Notes: generated by a model from the sequence alone, not told the origin. Counted from the first letter of the stretch, positions 30,633-42,255 are shown. The stretch is 64,000 bases of DNA from Littorina saxatilis (GCF_037325665.1 NC_090253.1:41635750-41699749); one strand, 5' to 3'. Made by a program: numbers and translations.

Positions 30633-31000
30633 CCCCCGCGGGTTAGGGGGAAGAATTTACCCCATGCTCCCCCAGCATGTCGTAAGAGGCGACTAACGGA
30701 TTCTGTTTCTCCTTTTACCCTTGTTAAGTGTTTCTTGTATAGAATATAGTCAATGTTTGTAAAGATTTTAGTCAAGCAGTATGTAAGAAATGTTAAGTCC
30801 TTTGTACTGGAAACTTGCATTCTCCCAGTAAGGTCATATATTGTACTACGTTGCAAGCCCCTGGAGCAAGTTTTTGATTAGTGCTTTTGTGAACAAGAAA
30901 CGATTAACAAGTGGCTCTATCCCATCTCCCCCCCCCCCTTTCACCGTCGCGATATAACCTTGAACAGTTGAAAACGACGTTAAAAACCAAATAAAGAAAG
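30633..31000 (+). repeat. Short interspersed repeat, family A
   Basis: A full-length copy beginning CCCGCGGGTTAGGGGG and ending AAATAAAGAAAG. It lies between the convergent EP400 and COX6A genes. Confidence 0.75.
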
Positions 31001-31010
31001 TTTGAGTTCT

Positions 31011-31139
31011 TGGAGAGTGGCCTTTTCATGAAAAATCTCTGACAAATGAAGGAGGGACCCAATCACAAGCGAGGGGTCTGTTGTGTTTTCGTCCCTTCTT
31101 TGTTTGTCAGAGCTTTTGCAAGAAAAGGCCACTTCTCCA
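31011..31139. mobile_element. Small fold-back MITE
   Basis: A 129-bp near-palindrome. TGGAGAGTGGCCTTTTC at the left pairs with AAAAGGCCACTTCTCCA at the right, and CTGACAAATGAAGGAGGGA pairs with TCCCTTCTTTGTTTGTCAG. It directly abuts the family A repeat. No family assigned. Confidence 0.6.
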
Positions 31140-31301
31140 CAACACATTCAAATCCGAAGGAGTTATTTCCTCAAACCGTAATTGATCACAAGGGAAGGAA
31201 GATAGTTTGAAGTTTAACAAGACCAGGGTAAATATAGAGCATTGAGCCATGCTGTACCTTCATTGAAATAATGTATCATTATGCTGGATACAGCTGAACC
31301 T

Positions 31302-31377
31302 CACCCTGGTCTCCATGAACATAGCATATCATTTACTGTCTGGTCTCCATGAACATAGCATATCATTTACTGTCTGG
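31302..31377. repeat. 37-bp direct duplication
   Basis: Two exact copies in tandem of a unit that contains CTCCATGAACATAGCATATC and ends TTACTGTCTGG. No other feature is seen between 31140 and 31890. Confidence 0.8.
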
Positions 31378-31897
31378 CTTTAGCTTGTGTGTACATGTCA
31401 ATACATCTCCAGACCTGGGAACCCAAGTTTTGCACTTGAGTTTTCTCAAACAAACTTGGTGTATTTTCAGAAAAATAAACCTACTCAACACAACATTTGA
31501 ACTTCCATGATTCAAACATGCTTCACACGAGACAGTCGCACCGTTACAAATGCTTCTTTCAATGTTTACTGACAAAAACTGTAATCATGTTTCAAAATAC
31601 TGGATCGAAAGTAGTCTAGGCATTGTTCTCGTCGTATTTGTTTTCCAATGACCATACTGATCGTATTCTAGACAATCATGCGTACAAAATACAGCGAAAT
31701 CATAAAGAGTTCCCAGGTCAGCATCTCTTTAATTCAAACAGAAAGTGTACCAATTCTTCAGGAATATTTTCTTTGTATTGCTCTCCATGTCGGAATACAC
31801 ATGACTTGTGATGTCAAATAATCTAGAGACAATTATGTGTGGCACACCTCCCATTTTCACAAAAATTAAAAACATCACACAGGTCATCCATTTTATA

Positions 31898-31903
31898 TTT
31901 ATT
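31898..31903 (-). terminator. Poly(A) signal AATAAA, COX6A
   Basis: On the minus strand AATAAA lies in CAAAATAAATAT, 137 bases after the COX6A stop codon, a usual distance. Convergent transcription from EP400 ends about 1.6 kb away. Confidence 0.6.
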
Positions 31904-32039
31904 TTGTACACAAACACGCAGTCTTTCTGCTCTCAATACTAAACCTCGAAACATAATGATGGTCAATTAAAACTAAGATCAGCGCAGGGCTGAAACAGGA
32001 TCCTGTCAAGAGGTCATGGCCACGTCATCATGACAACCA

Positions 32040-33442
32040 TTAGTGGTCACTGTCCTCATAACCGTCGGGCAGGGGGTTGAGGTGAGCGTTGTGGAACAGA
32101 GAGTGGTTTCCGTCTCCCCAGGGGAATTTCTGCACACAGATAACATGAAATGTGTGTAGAACACAATCGTGCATGCATGAATGCAAACAAACACACATTA
32201 TCTTACACACTCCATACTAAATTTGTTGTAAGGTTGAGAAATATAGAAAGGTTGTTGTACTTGGACCTTACTTCCTAAGAATACCATCTTATAAGGCACA
32301 CACAAAAAAGTCTGTTTACGGTACACCGACCCTATTTTTTCGCGCGACCCTAGACTTTTTTGGGGCATTTGGGGGAGAAAAAAAAAGTCTGTTTTTTGGC
32401 AAAATAACTTAAAAATATGTTTTTTTGGAGAAAAAAAACCCCACCACCTACCGACCCTATTTTTTTGGCCTATGTTACCGTAAACACAGACTATTTTTTA
32501 TGTGTGGCCTAAATCACTCTAGACCCCTCCAGATTTTTACCTGGTGACAGAGCCTACTACTTACCCTTGAACACATACCAACAATCTACAACCTGGTTGG
32601 TTGCTTTGTGTGCAGAGTTGGATTTTTATGTTTTATTTATTATTTTGTTTGTTGCCGAGTTACATTTAGAAACTGACCATTTTGCTGATATGCAACATTT
32701 TAATCAGCAAGAATTTCTCACGGCACAGTAATTAAAATAATTTTAAAAAACCACCAAGGATTCAGACTCTGACAGATGTACTTCTGCAATGTATATGATA
32801 CAACATGATACAAGCAAACTTGTTATACATGTATATTATTAGCCTTCTGGAAATTGCATAAACCAAACAAAGATTGAAAATTCTGATATATTCGGTCAGC
32901 ATGATGACCAAAATCACACAGGACAAGCTCTGGAAATTGCCAACAAAACTACATAAGACCTCGCCCCCCTCCCCCCTTTTAGTTTTATGACTCTATTTTA
33001 CAACTTTATATTGCTTTAACAGATTTTCTGTGAGAAACCCCTGCAAAATTACCTCCATTTTAAGACTCCCTCCTTTTTCTTTCTTTCTTTATTTGGTGTT
33101 TAACGTCGTTTTCAACCACGAAGGTTATATCGCGACGGGGAAAGGGGGGAGATGGGATACAGCCACTTGTCAATTGTTTCTTGTTCACAAAAGCACTAAT
33201 CAAAAATTTGCTCCAGGGGCTTGCAACGTAGTACAATATATGACCTTACTGGGAGAATGCAAGTTTTCAGTACAAAGGACTTAACATTTCTTACATACTG
33301 CTTGACTAAAATCTTTTAAAAAATTGACTATATTCTATACAAGAAACTAACAAGGGTAAAAGGAGAAACAGAATTTTTATTTTTTTATTTTATTTGGTGT
33401 TTGTTGTTTTCAACCACGAAGGGTTATATCGTGACGGGGAAA

Positions 33443-33490
<48 letters not shown>

Positions 33491-35503
33491 AGGGATAGAG
33501 CCACTTGTTAATTGTTCACAAAAGCACTAATCAAAAAGTTGCTCCAGGGGCTTGCAACGTAGTACAATATATGACCTTACTGGGAGAATGCAAGTTAATT
33601 CCAGTACAAAGGACTTAACATTTCTTACATACTGCTTGACTAAAATCTTTAAAAAAATTGACTATATTCTATACAAGAAACACTTAACAAGGGTAAAAGG
33701 AGAAACAGATTCCGTCAGTCGCCTCTTAGGACATGCTGGGGAGCATCGGGTAAATTCTTCCTCCTAACCCGCGGGGGGTTTCCTCCTTTTTAAGATCTGA
33801 TGTTCTTCGAATTGGGGGGGGGGGGGGGGGGTCATAAATAGTGGTCTGTTTCCACCGTAACTTGCAAAAAACAGAGAAGACAGCACAATTACTCCAACAC
33901 ACCTTGGTTCGGAGACGGAGGTGTGGGTAGGGCCTGAACTCGGGCTGCTCAGGATGAGCAGCGTTCACTACGAAAGCATTGATCCAACAGACCGCCACAC
34001 CGGGCAACGCCACCAGGGCTGACAGCAGCTTCCACCGCTTGGAAGCGCCTGCAATAGGAAAACAACATGGGTAGAGTGATCTTGCTAGGCGTCATTTGTC
34101 ATGTAAAGTGCATTATCTTAAACAGAAAAGGTTCCACAAAAGTAGTTGCTTGGTCACCAGTCAAACCTTGGTACTGTACATAAATAACTTTTGTCCTGCA
34201 CTTTAACCACTGCACCCTATAGACCAGTATCTATGGCTAAAGAAGAGAAAACATGTACCCACATAAAAAAAAACTTAACACTCTCTCCAGTGAGACTAAG
34301 TCTTCTTCTCTCTCTAGTGAAACTAGTCTTCTTCCTCTTCTTGTTCTCTCCTTCTGGACCACTCCTGTAGCACGCACGAATGCCGCCGCCGTCATCTTTA
34401 GGGCCACCAGGTCGCTCTCTCTCTAGTGATATATATGCATGTTTCTGCTACTAAGACCCGGGAAAAGTTTCCTCTCCGACAATAAATGCATCGGTCTCAT
34501 GTTTTAAAACTTGGTCATAAGATCAGTGTCTGTAAACTAGGCTAGGGCAGGCAGTTACTCACTTACTGAGTTAGTCTCCGCTGAAAAGTATTGGTCATTG
34601 ACCCAAGGTCACAAGGCTAACCAGCTATTAGTATTGCAATGCAGTGGCTTTGATCGAACCACACATGGGTAGCAAAAATATTTACACTCTGTTTTTTTCC
34701 TTTTGACGTTTCGCCTATTATGTGGATTTTTCTTTTTCATTTTAACTTAGTGGGTTGCACCTTTTACAACGAAGTACCATTAGTCCCCAAAATACAGTAG
34801 TCGGCAGAACACTAGGTTTATAACGAGTTTGATGCTATTTTTGTTGGTTCAAACCTCAGGTTGCACAAGAGATTTATTTCTCAAGTCAACTCTTGCAGAT
34901 TCTCTTAGCAGTTTCCATTGCTCCAAGTCCAAGCTAACAGTAACAGCTAATAATGGGATTCTTTTGAGTCAAAGATCCCACATATCCTCAGCGCAATACC
35001 TATGCCTGTTCCAATATAGGTCAACTGAAACACAGAGACTCAACTTTTAGTTTCACACTGGCAGATAATAAGCTTAGTACTGGTACAGCCTATTCCCAAA
35101 CTTGTTCTAAATAGAACTGGGAAGTGACCATGCGATCAAGTCAACCCTCAAAGTAGTTGTATGTCACTACTGTTTCAAGTTTCATTGTCCAAATTAAAAC
35201 GAGCATTGCATTCAAAGAAATAAAGCTCGCAAGTATGTTATTCTAATCAGCAAGTGCTGAAAAAGTGTCACTATCATTATCAAGCAGTTGAAAATGTTTT
35301 CCTGTCAAGGGCAAATCAGTCACGTAGTCAATACAACGTCTTTGAGAAGTAAATGCATGAACAATATTGACATTAAGCTACAAATATAAAAGTTAATGAT
35401 ATATTCTTTCCTGACACATACCATGGTGCTCCCCGGCAACTGCAGACGGCCCTTGAACGGAATACAACCGCCGGGTCAACGCGTTTGACAGTCTTGACGC
35501 CAT
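32040..35503 (-). CDS. COX6A: Cytochrome c oxidase subunit 6A (COX6A), complete, 3 exons
   Basis: Exons on the minus strand: 35503-35422 (start codon at 35503), 34048-33903, 32129-32040 (stop TAA at 32042-32040). Phases fit and give 105 residues, close to the usual 100-115. Exon 1 encodes a basic presequence ([16 protein letters not shown]), a mitochondrial targeting signal. Exon 2 encodes one membrane helix ([20 protein letters not shown]) and [14 protein letters not shown]. Exon 3 encodes [20 protein letters not shown] and PDGYEDSDH, which match the [20 protein letters not shown] signature of animal COX6A. The protein is a nuclear-encoded subunit of complex IV in the inner mitochondrial membrane. 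Splice sites are GT-AG (donors GTATGT and GTGTGT; acceptors TTGCAG and GTGCAG). Intron 2 holds transposons; intron 1 (34049-35421) shows nothing recognisable. Confidence 0.95.
32292..32512. mobile_element. MITE, family K, copy 3
   Basis: Ends ATAAGGCACACACAAAAAAG and TTTATGTGTGGCCTAA. Inner inverted blocks are GTCTGTTTACGGTA and TACCGTAAACACAGAC. It lies in intron 2 of COX6A. Confidence 0.65.
33077..33373 (-). repeat. Short interspersed repeat, family A, truncated at its 5' end
   Basis: Reads on the minus strand, tail at 33077 (TTTCTTTCTTTATTTGG on +). Its 5' end is cut by the next copy. It lies in intron 2 of COX6A, next to remains of a family M MITE (about 33050-33076). Confidence 0.7.
33374..33780 (-). 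repeat. Short interspersed repeat, family A, with a 40+ G run
   Basis: A full-length copy in the same orientation as its neighbour. It ends CCCGCGGGGGGTTT at about 33780 and is followed by M-family sequence. The G run at 33446-33489 on + corresponds to the C run present in this family at the same place. A second G run lies at 33818-33831. Confidence 0.7.
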
Positions 35504-35532
35504 CTTTGTTCTTGTACGAGTTACTGTTCTTG

Positions 35533-35540
35533 CCGGAAGC
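35533..35540. promoter_or_regulatory. ETS-type motif upstream of the COX6A start
   Basis: CCGGAAGC about 30 bases upstream of the COX6A start codon. ETS/GABP (NRF-2) sites near the start are common in nuclear genes for respiratory-chain subunits. No TATA box is seen. This is one short motif, so support is modest. Confidence 0.35.
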
Positions 35541-35804
35541 GGAGGTTCGAGACCTGGATGATTGGATCCCCTCACGCTCTGCTGATACCACATCGATAGC
35601 AAAACCGGAGTTGCTTCCCTTCTTCTGTTTACAAACACTGATTTTATTTTTAGATCAGTGTTTACAAATCAATGTTTACGAGGTCGTTCTTTTTCTGTCA
35701 ATGCATCTTTTTTATTTTTTATTTTGTTACATTCACTCAATTTTGACTAAAGGTCTGACGAGTCACGGTAAAGAGAAGAAGGCTCCAAAAACACACACAC
35801 ACAC

Positions 35805-36014
35805 CAGGGGCGGATGATGGGCGCAAAGCGCCCGAATTTGCTAGGGGGGTCCGGGGGCATGGCCCCCCGGAAAAAATTTTGGCCCAAAGAAGCAAAATGG
35901 TGCCATCTGGTGCCATTTAAACTTAGAAATGGTCATAGAATCAGCTTGCTTTTTTATTTTTTTAAAAAATTTTTTCGGCTCGTGCCCCCTGTGTCCCCCC
36001 CTCGTCCGCCCCTG
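35805..36014. mobile_element. hAT-type MITE with CAGGGGCGGA ends
   Basis: A 210-bp element. The left end is CAGGGGCGGATGATGGGCGC and the right end CTCGTCCGCCCCTG. The flanks are CA repeats on both sides, compatible with an 8-bp duplication within a microsatellite. The CAGGGGCGGA end is one widely seen in animal hAT elements. The 110-codon and 100-codon ORFs across it are not genes. Confidence 0.75.
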
Positions 36015-36427
36015 CACACACACATACAGACACAGTCACGCACGCATGTGTGTGTCTTTGTCAGCCAACTGTATGTCTGCCCACCTTTCACAACCATGAA
36101 CTGCATAGGCAATTAAATAAAAAGAAAACACACCAGTAACCAGTACGTTTATATCTATAATCGGCACGTTACTGCCTTCTTCGGGATGGTCTCATTGCAT
36201 AGGCAAAGAGAGAATCTGTGTGTGTGTGTGTGAGGTGGTGCCAGACTCTCTCTTTGCCTTCTTCGGGATGGTAAGCTTAACAACTCATTGCATAGGCAAT
36301 GTAATACAACGTTAATGTCATAATCGCTCTGTGGTCCATGGTTTGATCCAGTTTTTGTGTATTCTTTCTTTTGTGAACATTCGCTCAGTTAAAACTTTAT
36401 AGTTACTAAATTTCCTCAGACGGCTTT

Positions 36428-36520
36428 CAAGCGAGCAGAGTGGCCAAGTGGATTAGAACGACAGTATGCAAACACTGTCCACTTCCAAGTCGTGGGTTCG
36501 AATCCCACTCCGGTCAATAT
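36428..36520 (+). repeat. tRNA-like SINE head or tRNA pseudogene
   Basis: Contains GAGTGGCCAAGTGGATTAG (an A box like those of tRNA-Ser/Leu) and GTGGGTTCGAATCCCAC (B box, with a good T stem). The stem GACAGT/ACTGTC would leave an eight-base anticodon loop, and the two ends do not pair as an acceptor stem. It is therefore not a working tRNA gene. Confidence 0.5.
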
Positions 36521-36739
36521 TTCTGTGTGTGTTTGTATATATCTGTACGTGTGTGTCCCGACCGCTGCATGATGGTACCAGCGTAATGTACATGCGTGTG
36601 AGTTCGCAGGTGTGTAGGCCCCTATGTGTCTCTGTGTGGGGTGAATATGGAAGTTTCCAGACCCGTGGCAAGCACGTGATGCCAGAGTGAGATTGGCGGT
36701 GCCAGAGTGAGAGGGATGATGCCAGAAGAACGCGGTGCC

Positions 36740-36990
36740 AGACCGGAGAGAATAGTAGTGTGTGTGACAGTGCTACAGTGAACGAATGGTAGTGCCAGAC
36801 CGTTGCCGGATCGAGAGCAGTGGTAGTGCCAGGCCGCTGCCAGAGTGAGAGGGTGGTGCCAGAACGATGCCAGACCGGAGAAAATAGTAGTGTGTGTGAG
36901 AGTGCTACAGTGAATGAATGGTAGTGCCAGACCGTTGCCGGATCGAGAGCAGTGATAGTACCAGACCGATGGCAGAGTGAGACTGGCGGT
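36740..36990. repeat. Direct repeat of about 126 bp, two copies
   Basis: Blocks AATAGTAGTGTGTGTGA, GTGCTACAGTGAA and GACCGTTGCCGGATCGAGAG recur at a spacing of 125-130 bp, about 90-95% alike. Shorter GTGCCAGA units continue on both sides (36680-37060). Confidence 0.7.
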
Positions 36991-37277
36991 GGTAGACCGA
37001 AGCCAGAGTGAGAGGGATGCTGTCAAACCCGAAGCTACAGTGAGAGGGAGTTGCCAGAGTGTCTTTAACCAATGGAATGGCTTATTATCTTAGAATGTTG
37101 TATTACTAATGGTTACTAAGAACGTGCATTTCTGATGTATGATGTCGCTGTAAAACCGTTTCCTAGAAATCCAATATCCAATTAATATTTACACATTTTT
37201 CATTCGTTGTTATAAGTCACTTCAATAACTACCAAGAAAACTAGGTTATTCCATGTATTTCCATGCCACACATCGCC

Positions 37278-38521
37278 TTAAAGGCCAACATCCGCGGGAA
37301 TTTTTCTCCTGGAGCGACCTAAACTTGAACCCGTCGCTATTCTTGCATGTCTGTTTACTTCGTGTTGCACGCAAAAATTAAGCGACTTCCTTGCCGCGTG
37401 GATTGACGAAGCTGTTTTATTCTCCTGACTGAAAACACTGCAGTGCGTGCAGTTTTATTCTGTGGGTTCGACAGATTGACTAAATGTTGTAATTTCGCTT
37501 TCACAAATCAGGAACCGACAAGGAATAAGATGAAAGTGTTTTTAAATTGATTTCGACAATTTAATTTTGATAATAATTTTTATATATTTAATTTTCAGAG
37601 CTTGTTTTTAATCCAAATATAAAATATTTATATGTTTTTGGAATCAGCAAATGATGGAGAAATAAGATGAACGTAAATTTGAATCGTTTTATAAAAATTT
37701 TTTTTTTTTTTTACAATTTTCAGATTTTTAATGACCAAAGTCATTAATTAATTTTTAAGCCACCAAGCTGAAATGCAATACCGAAGTCCGGGCTTTGTCG
37801 AAGATTACTTGACCAAAATTTCAACCTATTTGGTTGAAAAATGAGAGCGTGACAGTGCCGCCTCAACTTTCACGAAAAGCCGGATATGACGTCATCAAAG
37901 ACATTTCTCCAAAAAATGAGAAAAACGTTCGGGGATATCAATCCCAGGAACTCTCATGGAAAATTTCATAAAGATCGGTCCAGTAGTTTGGTCTCAATCG
38001 CTCTACACACCATATATCCGGCTTTTCGTGAAAGTTGAGGCGGCACTGTCACGCTCTCATTTTTCAATCAAATTGGTTGAAATTTTGGTCAAGTAAAAAT
38101 TTTTTTTATATAAAACGATCCAAATTTACGTTCATCTTATTCTCCATCATTTTCTGATTCCAAAAACATATATATGTTATATTTGGATTAAAAACAAGCT
38201 CTGAAAATTAAAAATATAAAAATTATTATCAAAATTAAATTGTCGAAATCAATTTAAAAACACTTTCATCTTATTCCTTGTCGGTTCCTGATTCGTGAAA
38301 GCGAAATTACAACATTTAGTCAATCTGTCGAACCCACAGAATAAAACTGCACGCACTGCAGTGTTTTCAGACACGAGTATAAAACAGCTTCGTCAATCCA
38401 CGCGGCAAGGAAGTCGCTCAAGTTTTGCGTGCAACACGAAGTAAACAGACATGCAAGAATAGCGACGGGTTCAAGTTTAGGTCGCTCCAGGAGAAAAATT
38501 CCCGCGGATGTTGGCCTTTAA
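37278..38521. mobile_element. 1.24-kb fold-back element flanked by TTAA
   Basis: TTAA at 37278-37281 and 38518-38521 bound two long inverted arms. The outer 200 bp (AGGCCAACATCCGCGGGAAT at left) are almost perfectly inverted at the right. The arms continue through family E sequence (GAACCGACAAGGAATAAGAT) to about 37885 and 38030; the right arm lacks about 120 bp. The spacer is about 145 bp. TTAA suggests a piggyBac-type target. No transposase. Confidence 0.7.
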
Positions 38522-38892
38522 CTGAATCTGGTGAGTCAAACCTCGTACTTGTGAATCGATCCCCGAAAATGGATTTTATTTTTGAAACAGCATCAAAGTG
38601 AGACCATTTCTTTTGACCTACCGTAACGTGAAACTTTGCGAATCATTCATCCATTATATGAAATTGATGTATGCCAAATATGACATAATTCGCTAGACAG
38701 ACGAAGAAGTAATGAGCATTCGTATAGGTTTCATTTTATTGGGGGTCACCCTGTATCAGTGTGTATATGTGTATAATTATGTGTGTGTCTGTACAGAGCG
38801 ATTCTCCAAAATCCACTGGACAGATTTTCTTCAAAGTTTACAGGAACATGCTTCAACATGCTAAACGTTTATCTCTTTTTTATATATATATT

Positions 38893-39000
38893 ACAGAGGC
38901 GGCACTGTAGCGACCTCATTTTTCAATCAAAATCATTGACATTTTGGTCAAACAATCTTTGACCCAGTAAGAACAATGGGATTGCATTTCAGCTTGGAAG
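38893..39000 (-). repeat. Family E fragment
   Basis: GAGGCGGCACTGTAGCGACC to GGATTGCATTTCAGCTTGG matches the right-middle part of family E, reversed and diverged. Nothing is seen between 38530 and 38890 apart from AT-rich sequence. Confidence 0.5.
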
Positions 39001-39195
39001 TATAACATTGATCGCATTGTGTTCTTGTGTTCTTTATAATTTTCTTAATCCTAAAATATATATACATAATGTCATGTTTGCTCTAACAATGTTATCTGAA
39101 TTAAAGAAAATTGGTCCGATGTTTACACGCTTAACGGAGCGTAGCGCAACCTGTTTTCGGGTTTCGGCTAGCCAAGCTTCACTCGTCTTTTTTTT

Positions 39196-39855
39196 GGCCT
39201 AACCGGGAGTAGCTTCCAGGAGGATGGAGTGACAGGCACCGGGAGCCTGCAGGTGTTGTTATGTAACTTATGGCGGCCTGTCTGTCTCTGTATTCCTCGG
39301 CTAGCGGCATGTAGCAGTGGTTTTTAAGTAGGTGTGAATTCCTTTGAATTTGATACGGAGGAATCAGGAGAGCTGCCGGCTGCGGTTGGAAGGTTTTAAT
39401 TCCTTACCCACCTACCCCATCCCCCTTTCTTCTTGTCTTTAACCAATGGAATGGCTTATTATCTTAGAATGTTGTGTTACTAACCGTTACTAAGATGTTG
39501 ATTGGATGTTTGTGACTCTAGCTAAAGTTGAATTATGTGTGTTCATGCCAGAGTGTGGGAGAGAACTGAGAGAACTTCGGAAGAGTGTGGACGTATTTTG
39601 TTGTGTGCTCCACTAACTCAGGAGATGTAGTCAACTTTGCATTGTGGCTTGTAGCCACCGGCTTCGGTCGGGTTGGCGAAGAGGAGGAGGGAATATCGAG
39701 AAACACAGAAATAAAGTTTGCCATGCCAGTATTCTGCTGTTGTCACAATGTCATATGTTGTGTCCGTGAGTGAGAGTCCAGGGAGAGTCCGTAACGCATC
39801 ATCATGAAACAAGAGAAAACATCTTGTTTGCCGAACCTTCTACAAATGGCGTCGT
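39196..39855 (+). mobile_element. LTR-like debris, fossil
   Basis: The stretch 39196-39310 (CCGGGAGTAGCTTCCAGGAG onward) is an inverted copy of 41690-41795. The part 39433-39500 (TTAACCAATGGAATGGC) repeats 37070-37120. Near 39708 there is AAATAAAG, and near 39840 ACAAATGGCGTCGTCG, which resembles the end of an LTR followed by a primer-binding region of Ty3/gypsy type. It is broken. The family is a guess from these short signals. Confidence 0.35.
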
Positions 39856-40039
39856 CGACAGGATAAGAATAAGAATAAGAAGAATAAGAATACTTTATTA
39901 TCTCATAGAGAAATTCAGGGGTGGTACATAACAATAATACAAACAAGACATTGATTTTAGTACATAAAACATATAGCACTATATAACAGGGCAGGTTATA
40001 GAAACACCTCCCACATACCTCTCTGGACATTCCTTGCAT

Positions 40040-40270
40040 TGTTCTTACGCATTCAGACATGAACACATCCATGTCTCACTTACACATCGCACACATGGAC
40101 ATTCGTATACGCTCAACTTACCCATTCACACATGGACATTCGACCACGCTCCACTTACACATTCTTATACGCTCCACTTACACATTCACACATGGGCATT
40201 CTTATATGCTCCACTCCCACATGGACATTCGACTACGCCCACTTACACGTTCACACATGGACATCTTTAA
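40040..40270. repeat. Degenerate tandem repeat, 25-30 bp period
   Basis: Repeats of CACTTACACATTC and CACACATGGACATTCG in varied order. The His/Thr-rich ORFs across it are repeat artefacts. An AATAAGAATACTTTATTATC block at 39870-39900 looks like the tail of an unidentified interspersed repeat. Confidence 0.6.
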
Positions 40271-40462
40271 AGCACTGCGCTTACATATTCTCGCACTCCT
40301 ACGCGTATAACGAACTATGGCTAAACATCATTGCAAAATATCATAGCATACAATATATCACAGAAGATATACGGTTGTACATAAAACCAATACATACATG
40401 TACATTACTACTGATTGCACTGGCAGAAGAGGGGCTGAGTCGGGTATGTGGATGTGTTTACA

Positions 40463-41690
40463 TGTTGCTAAGGGTGATTGTCGTGTTTTTCCTTTCGTCA
40501 CTCTCAGTCGCAAAGGAGACACAACGATTTGTGTAGGTTCTGTAGATTTATTAACAGCTGGAACAACGGTGACAATATCTCTCAGCACAGTGTAAGAAAG
40601 AACAAGTGCAAGACTGGTAAAGAACAACAATACGTGTGCGCAGCCCTACTTATATAGTTAATGGACATACGAGAATATTCGGGAAACATCGACACTAATC
40701 TGGTTAGATCTACACAGTTCCATCTGTTCGATGAGCGTCTACTCTTACGTCATGAGTGACTGCGCACTAAATCAAAGTAAGTTCCCTAATGTTCTTTATC
40801 CTTCCATTCGATTCCAGTGGTATCTAGCGATCTCCACAACACCTCCCCACCTAAACTGATGCTACTCCTCAAGCATCAACAGCAAAGTCTCTCTGGGGGT
40901 TTGCGTGTTCTCTTTGACCGTCTTGGATTGTCTGGTCCATACTCTGGAACGGATGGAGTACCTTTGGGTTTGGTCTGTCTCCGAGTTTGTGGCACAGTTT
41001 CCAAGATCTCCATGGGGTGATCTGTTACAAGTTCAGAAACAGTGTCCACTTCCTCACCAGGTTCATTGTCTTCCTCAGTGGTGTAGCGTGGCTGTAGCTG
41101 TTCCCAGTGTCGTCTCCATACTGGACCATGAGGAATGACCATGACGTTGAAGCAGCGAGTACCCAGAGACTTCTTGATGACTGCTGGTACCCATCGGGGT
41201 TGTTTGTCTCGGCGAGGTCCATGGTACAGAGCATACACAGGATCTCCGGCCTTGTACTGTCTGGTTACCTTGACGACAGCTTTCAAGTCTGGAGTCATCT
41301 GAGACTTGGATGCCTCCTTGGATTGCTTGCCCTGAGCGATGTGGGCTGGCGAGGGCAGCAGAGTGTCGATCCTTGTCCGTAACTGCCTGGAATTCAAGAG
41401 TTCACTCGGAGAGAAACCACAGGATGTCGGCGTTCTCCGGTACTGCATCAAGAACTCTTGAAGAGCACGCTTCGGTGGCAAAGAAGATTTTCTCAGTGCT
41501 TGTTTGAATGTCTGCACCAAACGTTCGGCGGCTCCATTGGTAGCAGGATGATATGGAAAAACACGACCTGAGTGTCCTAGCTTTGTGCGTGCGAAGTCTA
41601 CGGCCAGAGGGAAGGAGTTCATAGAGGTGGGCTAGGACATGGGACCTATCTGAAGCTATCCGCCTACTCTTTCTCACCACACTAGGATAC
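40463..41690 (-). mobile_element. Ty3/gypsy LTR retrotransposon, 3' fragment, fossil
   Basis: Reads on the minus strand. Parts: the C-terminal part of an integrase (41622-40876; YHPATNGAAERLVQTFKQAL is the classical integrase core end, and RKPPERL lies at the tail). Next is a purine-rich tract (40853-40842) and a 3' LTR at about 40841-40463 that begins TGTTGTGGAG and ends CAACA, with a TATA box (CTATATAAG) and AATAAA inside. Gag, protease, reverse transcriptase and the 5' LTR are absent from the window, so it is incomplete. The integrase part is still largely readable, suggesting moderate age. The left neighbour of the fragment (41690-41795) is the inverted copy of 39196-39310. Confidence 0.8.
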
Positions 41691-41950
41691 AGAGACAGAC
41701 AGGCCGCCATATTACATAACAACACCTGCAGGCTCCCGGTGCCTGTCCCTCCATCCTCTGGGAAGCTACCCCCGGTTAGGCCATAAAAGTTACGCAACAG
41801 ACCACGGCTACCCGCCGTTCAAACTGAAGGATCAAAGCCGACTAGTCAGAACATGGGCACAGACGGCTAAGCGCGCTTAGGATCTACCGGTGACTGGACT
41901 TGTGCATCTCAAAATTTAACTTAGAACAGATAATGGCATTACAACAAAAA

Positions 41951-42255
41951 CCGGCACGGTTGGCCTAGTGGTAAGGCGTCCGCCCCGTGATCGGGAGGTC
42001 GTGAGTGGGTTCGAACCCCGGCTGGGTCATACCTAAGACTTTAAAATTGGCAATCTAGTGGCTGCTCCGCCTGGCGTCTGGCATTATGGGGTTAGTGCTA
42101 GGACTGGTTGGTCCGGTGTCAGAATAATGTGACTGGGTGAGACATGAAGCCTGTGCTGCGACTTCTGTCTTGTGTGTGGCGCACGTCAAAGCAGCACCGC
42201 CCTGATATGGCCCTTCGTGGTCGGCTGGGCGTTAAGCAAACAAACAAACAAAAAA
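41951..42255 (+). repeat. tRNA-derived SINE, family B
   Basis: Begins CCGGCACGGTTGGCCTAGTGG and ends in (CAAA)n, about 95% like the copy at 23754-24057. It has four extra bases (GAGT) inside the B-box region and lacks about seven bases in the body. The A and B boxes are readable. Confidence 0.85.
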
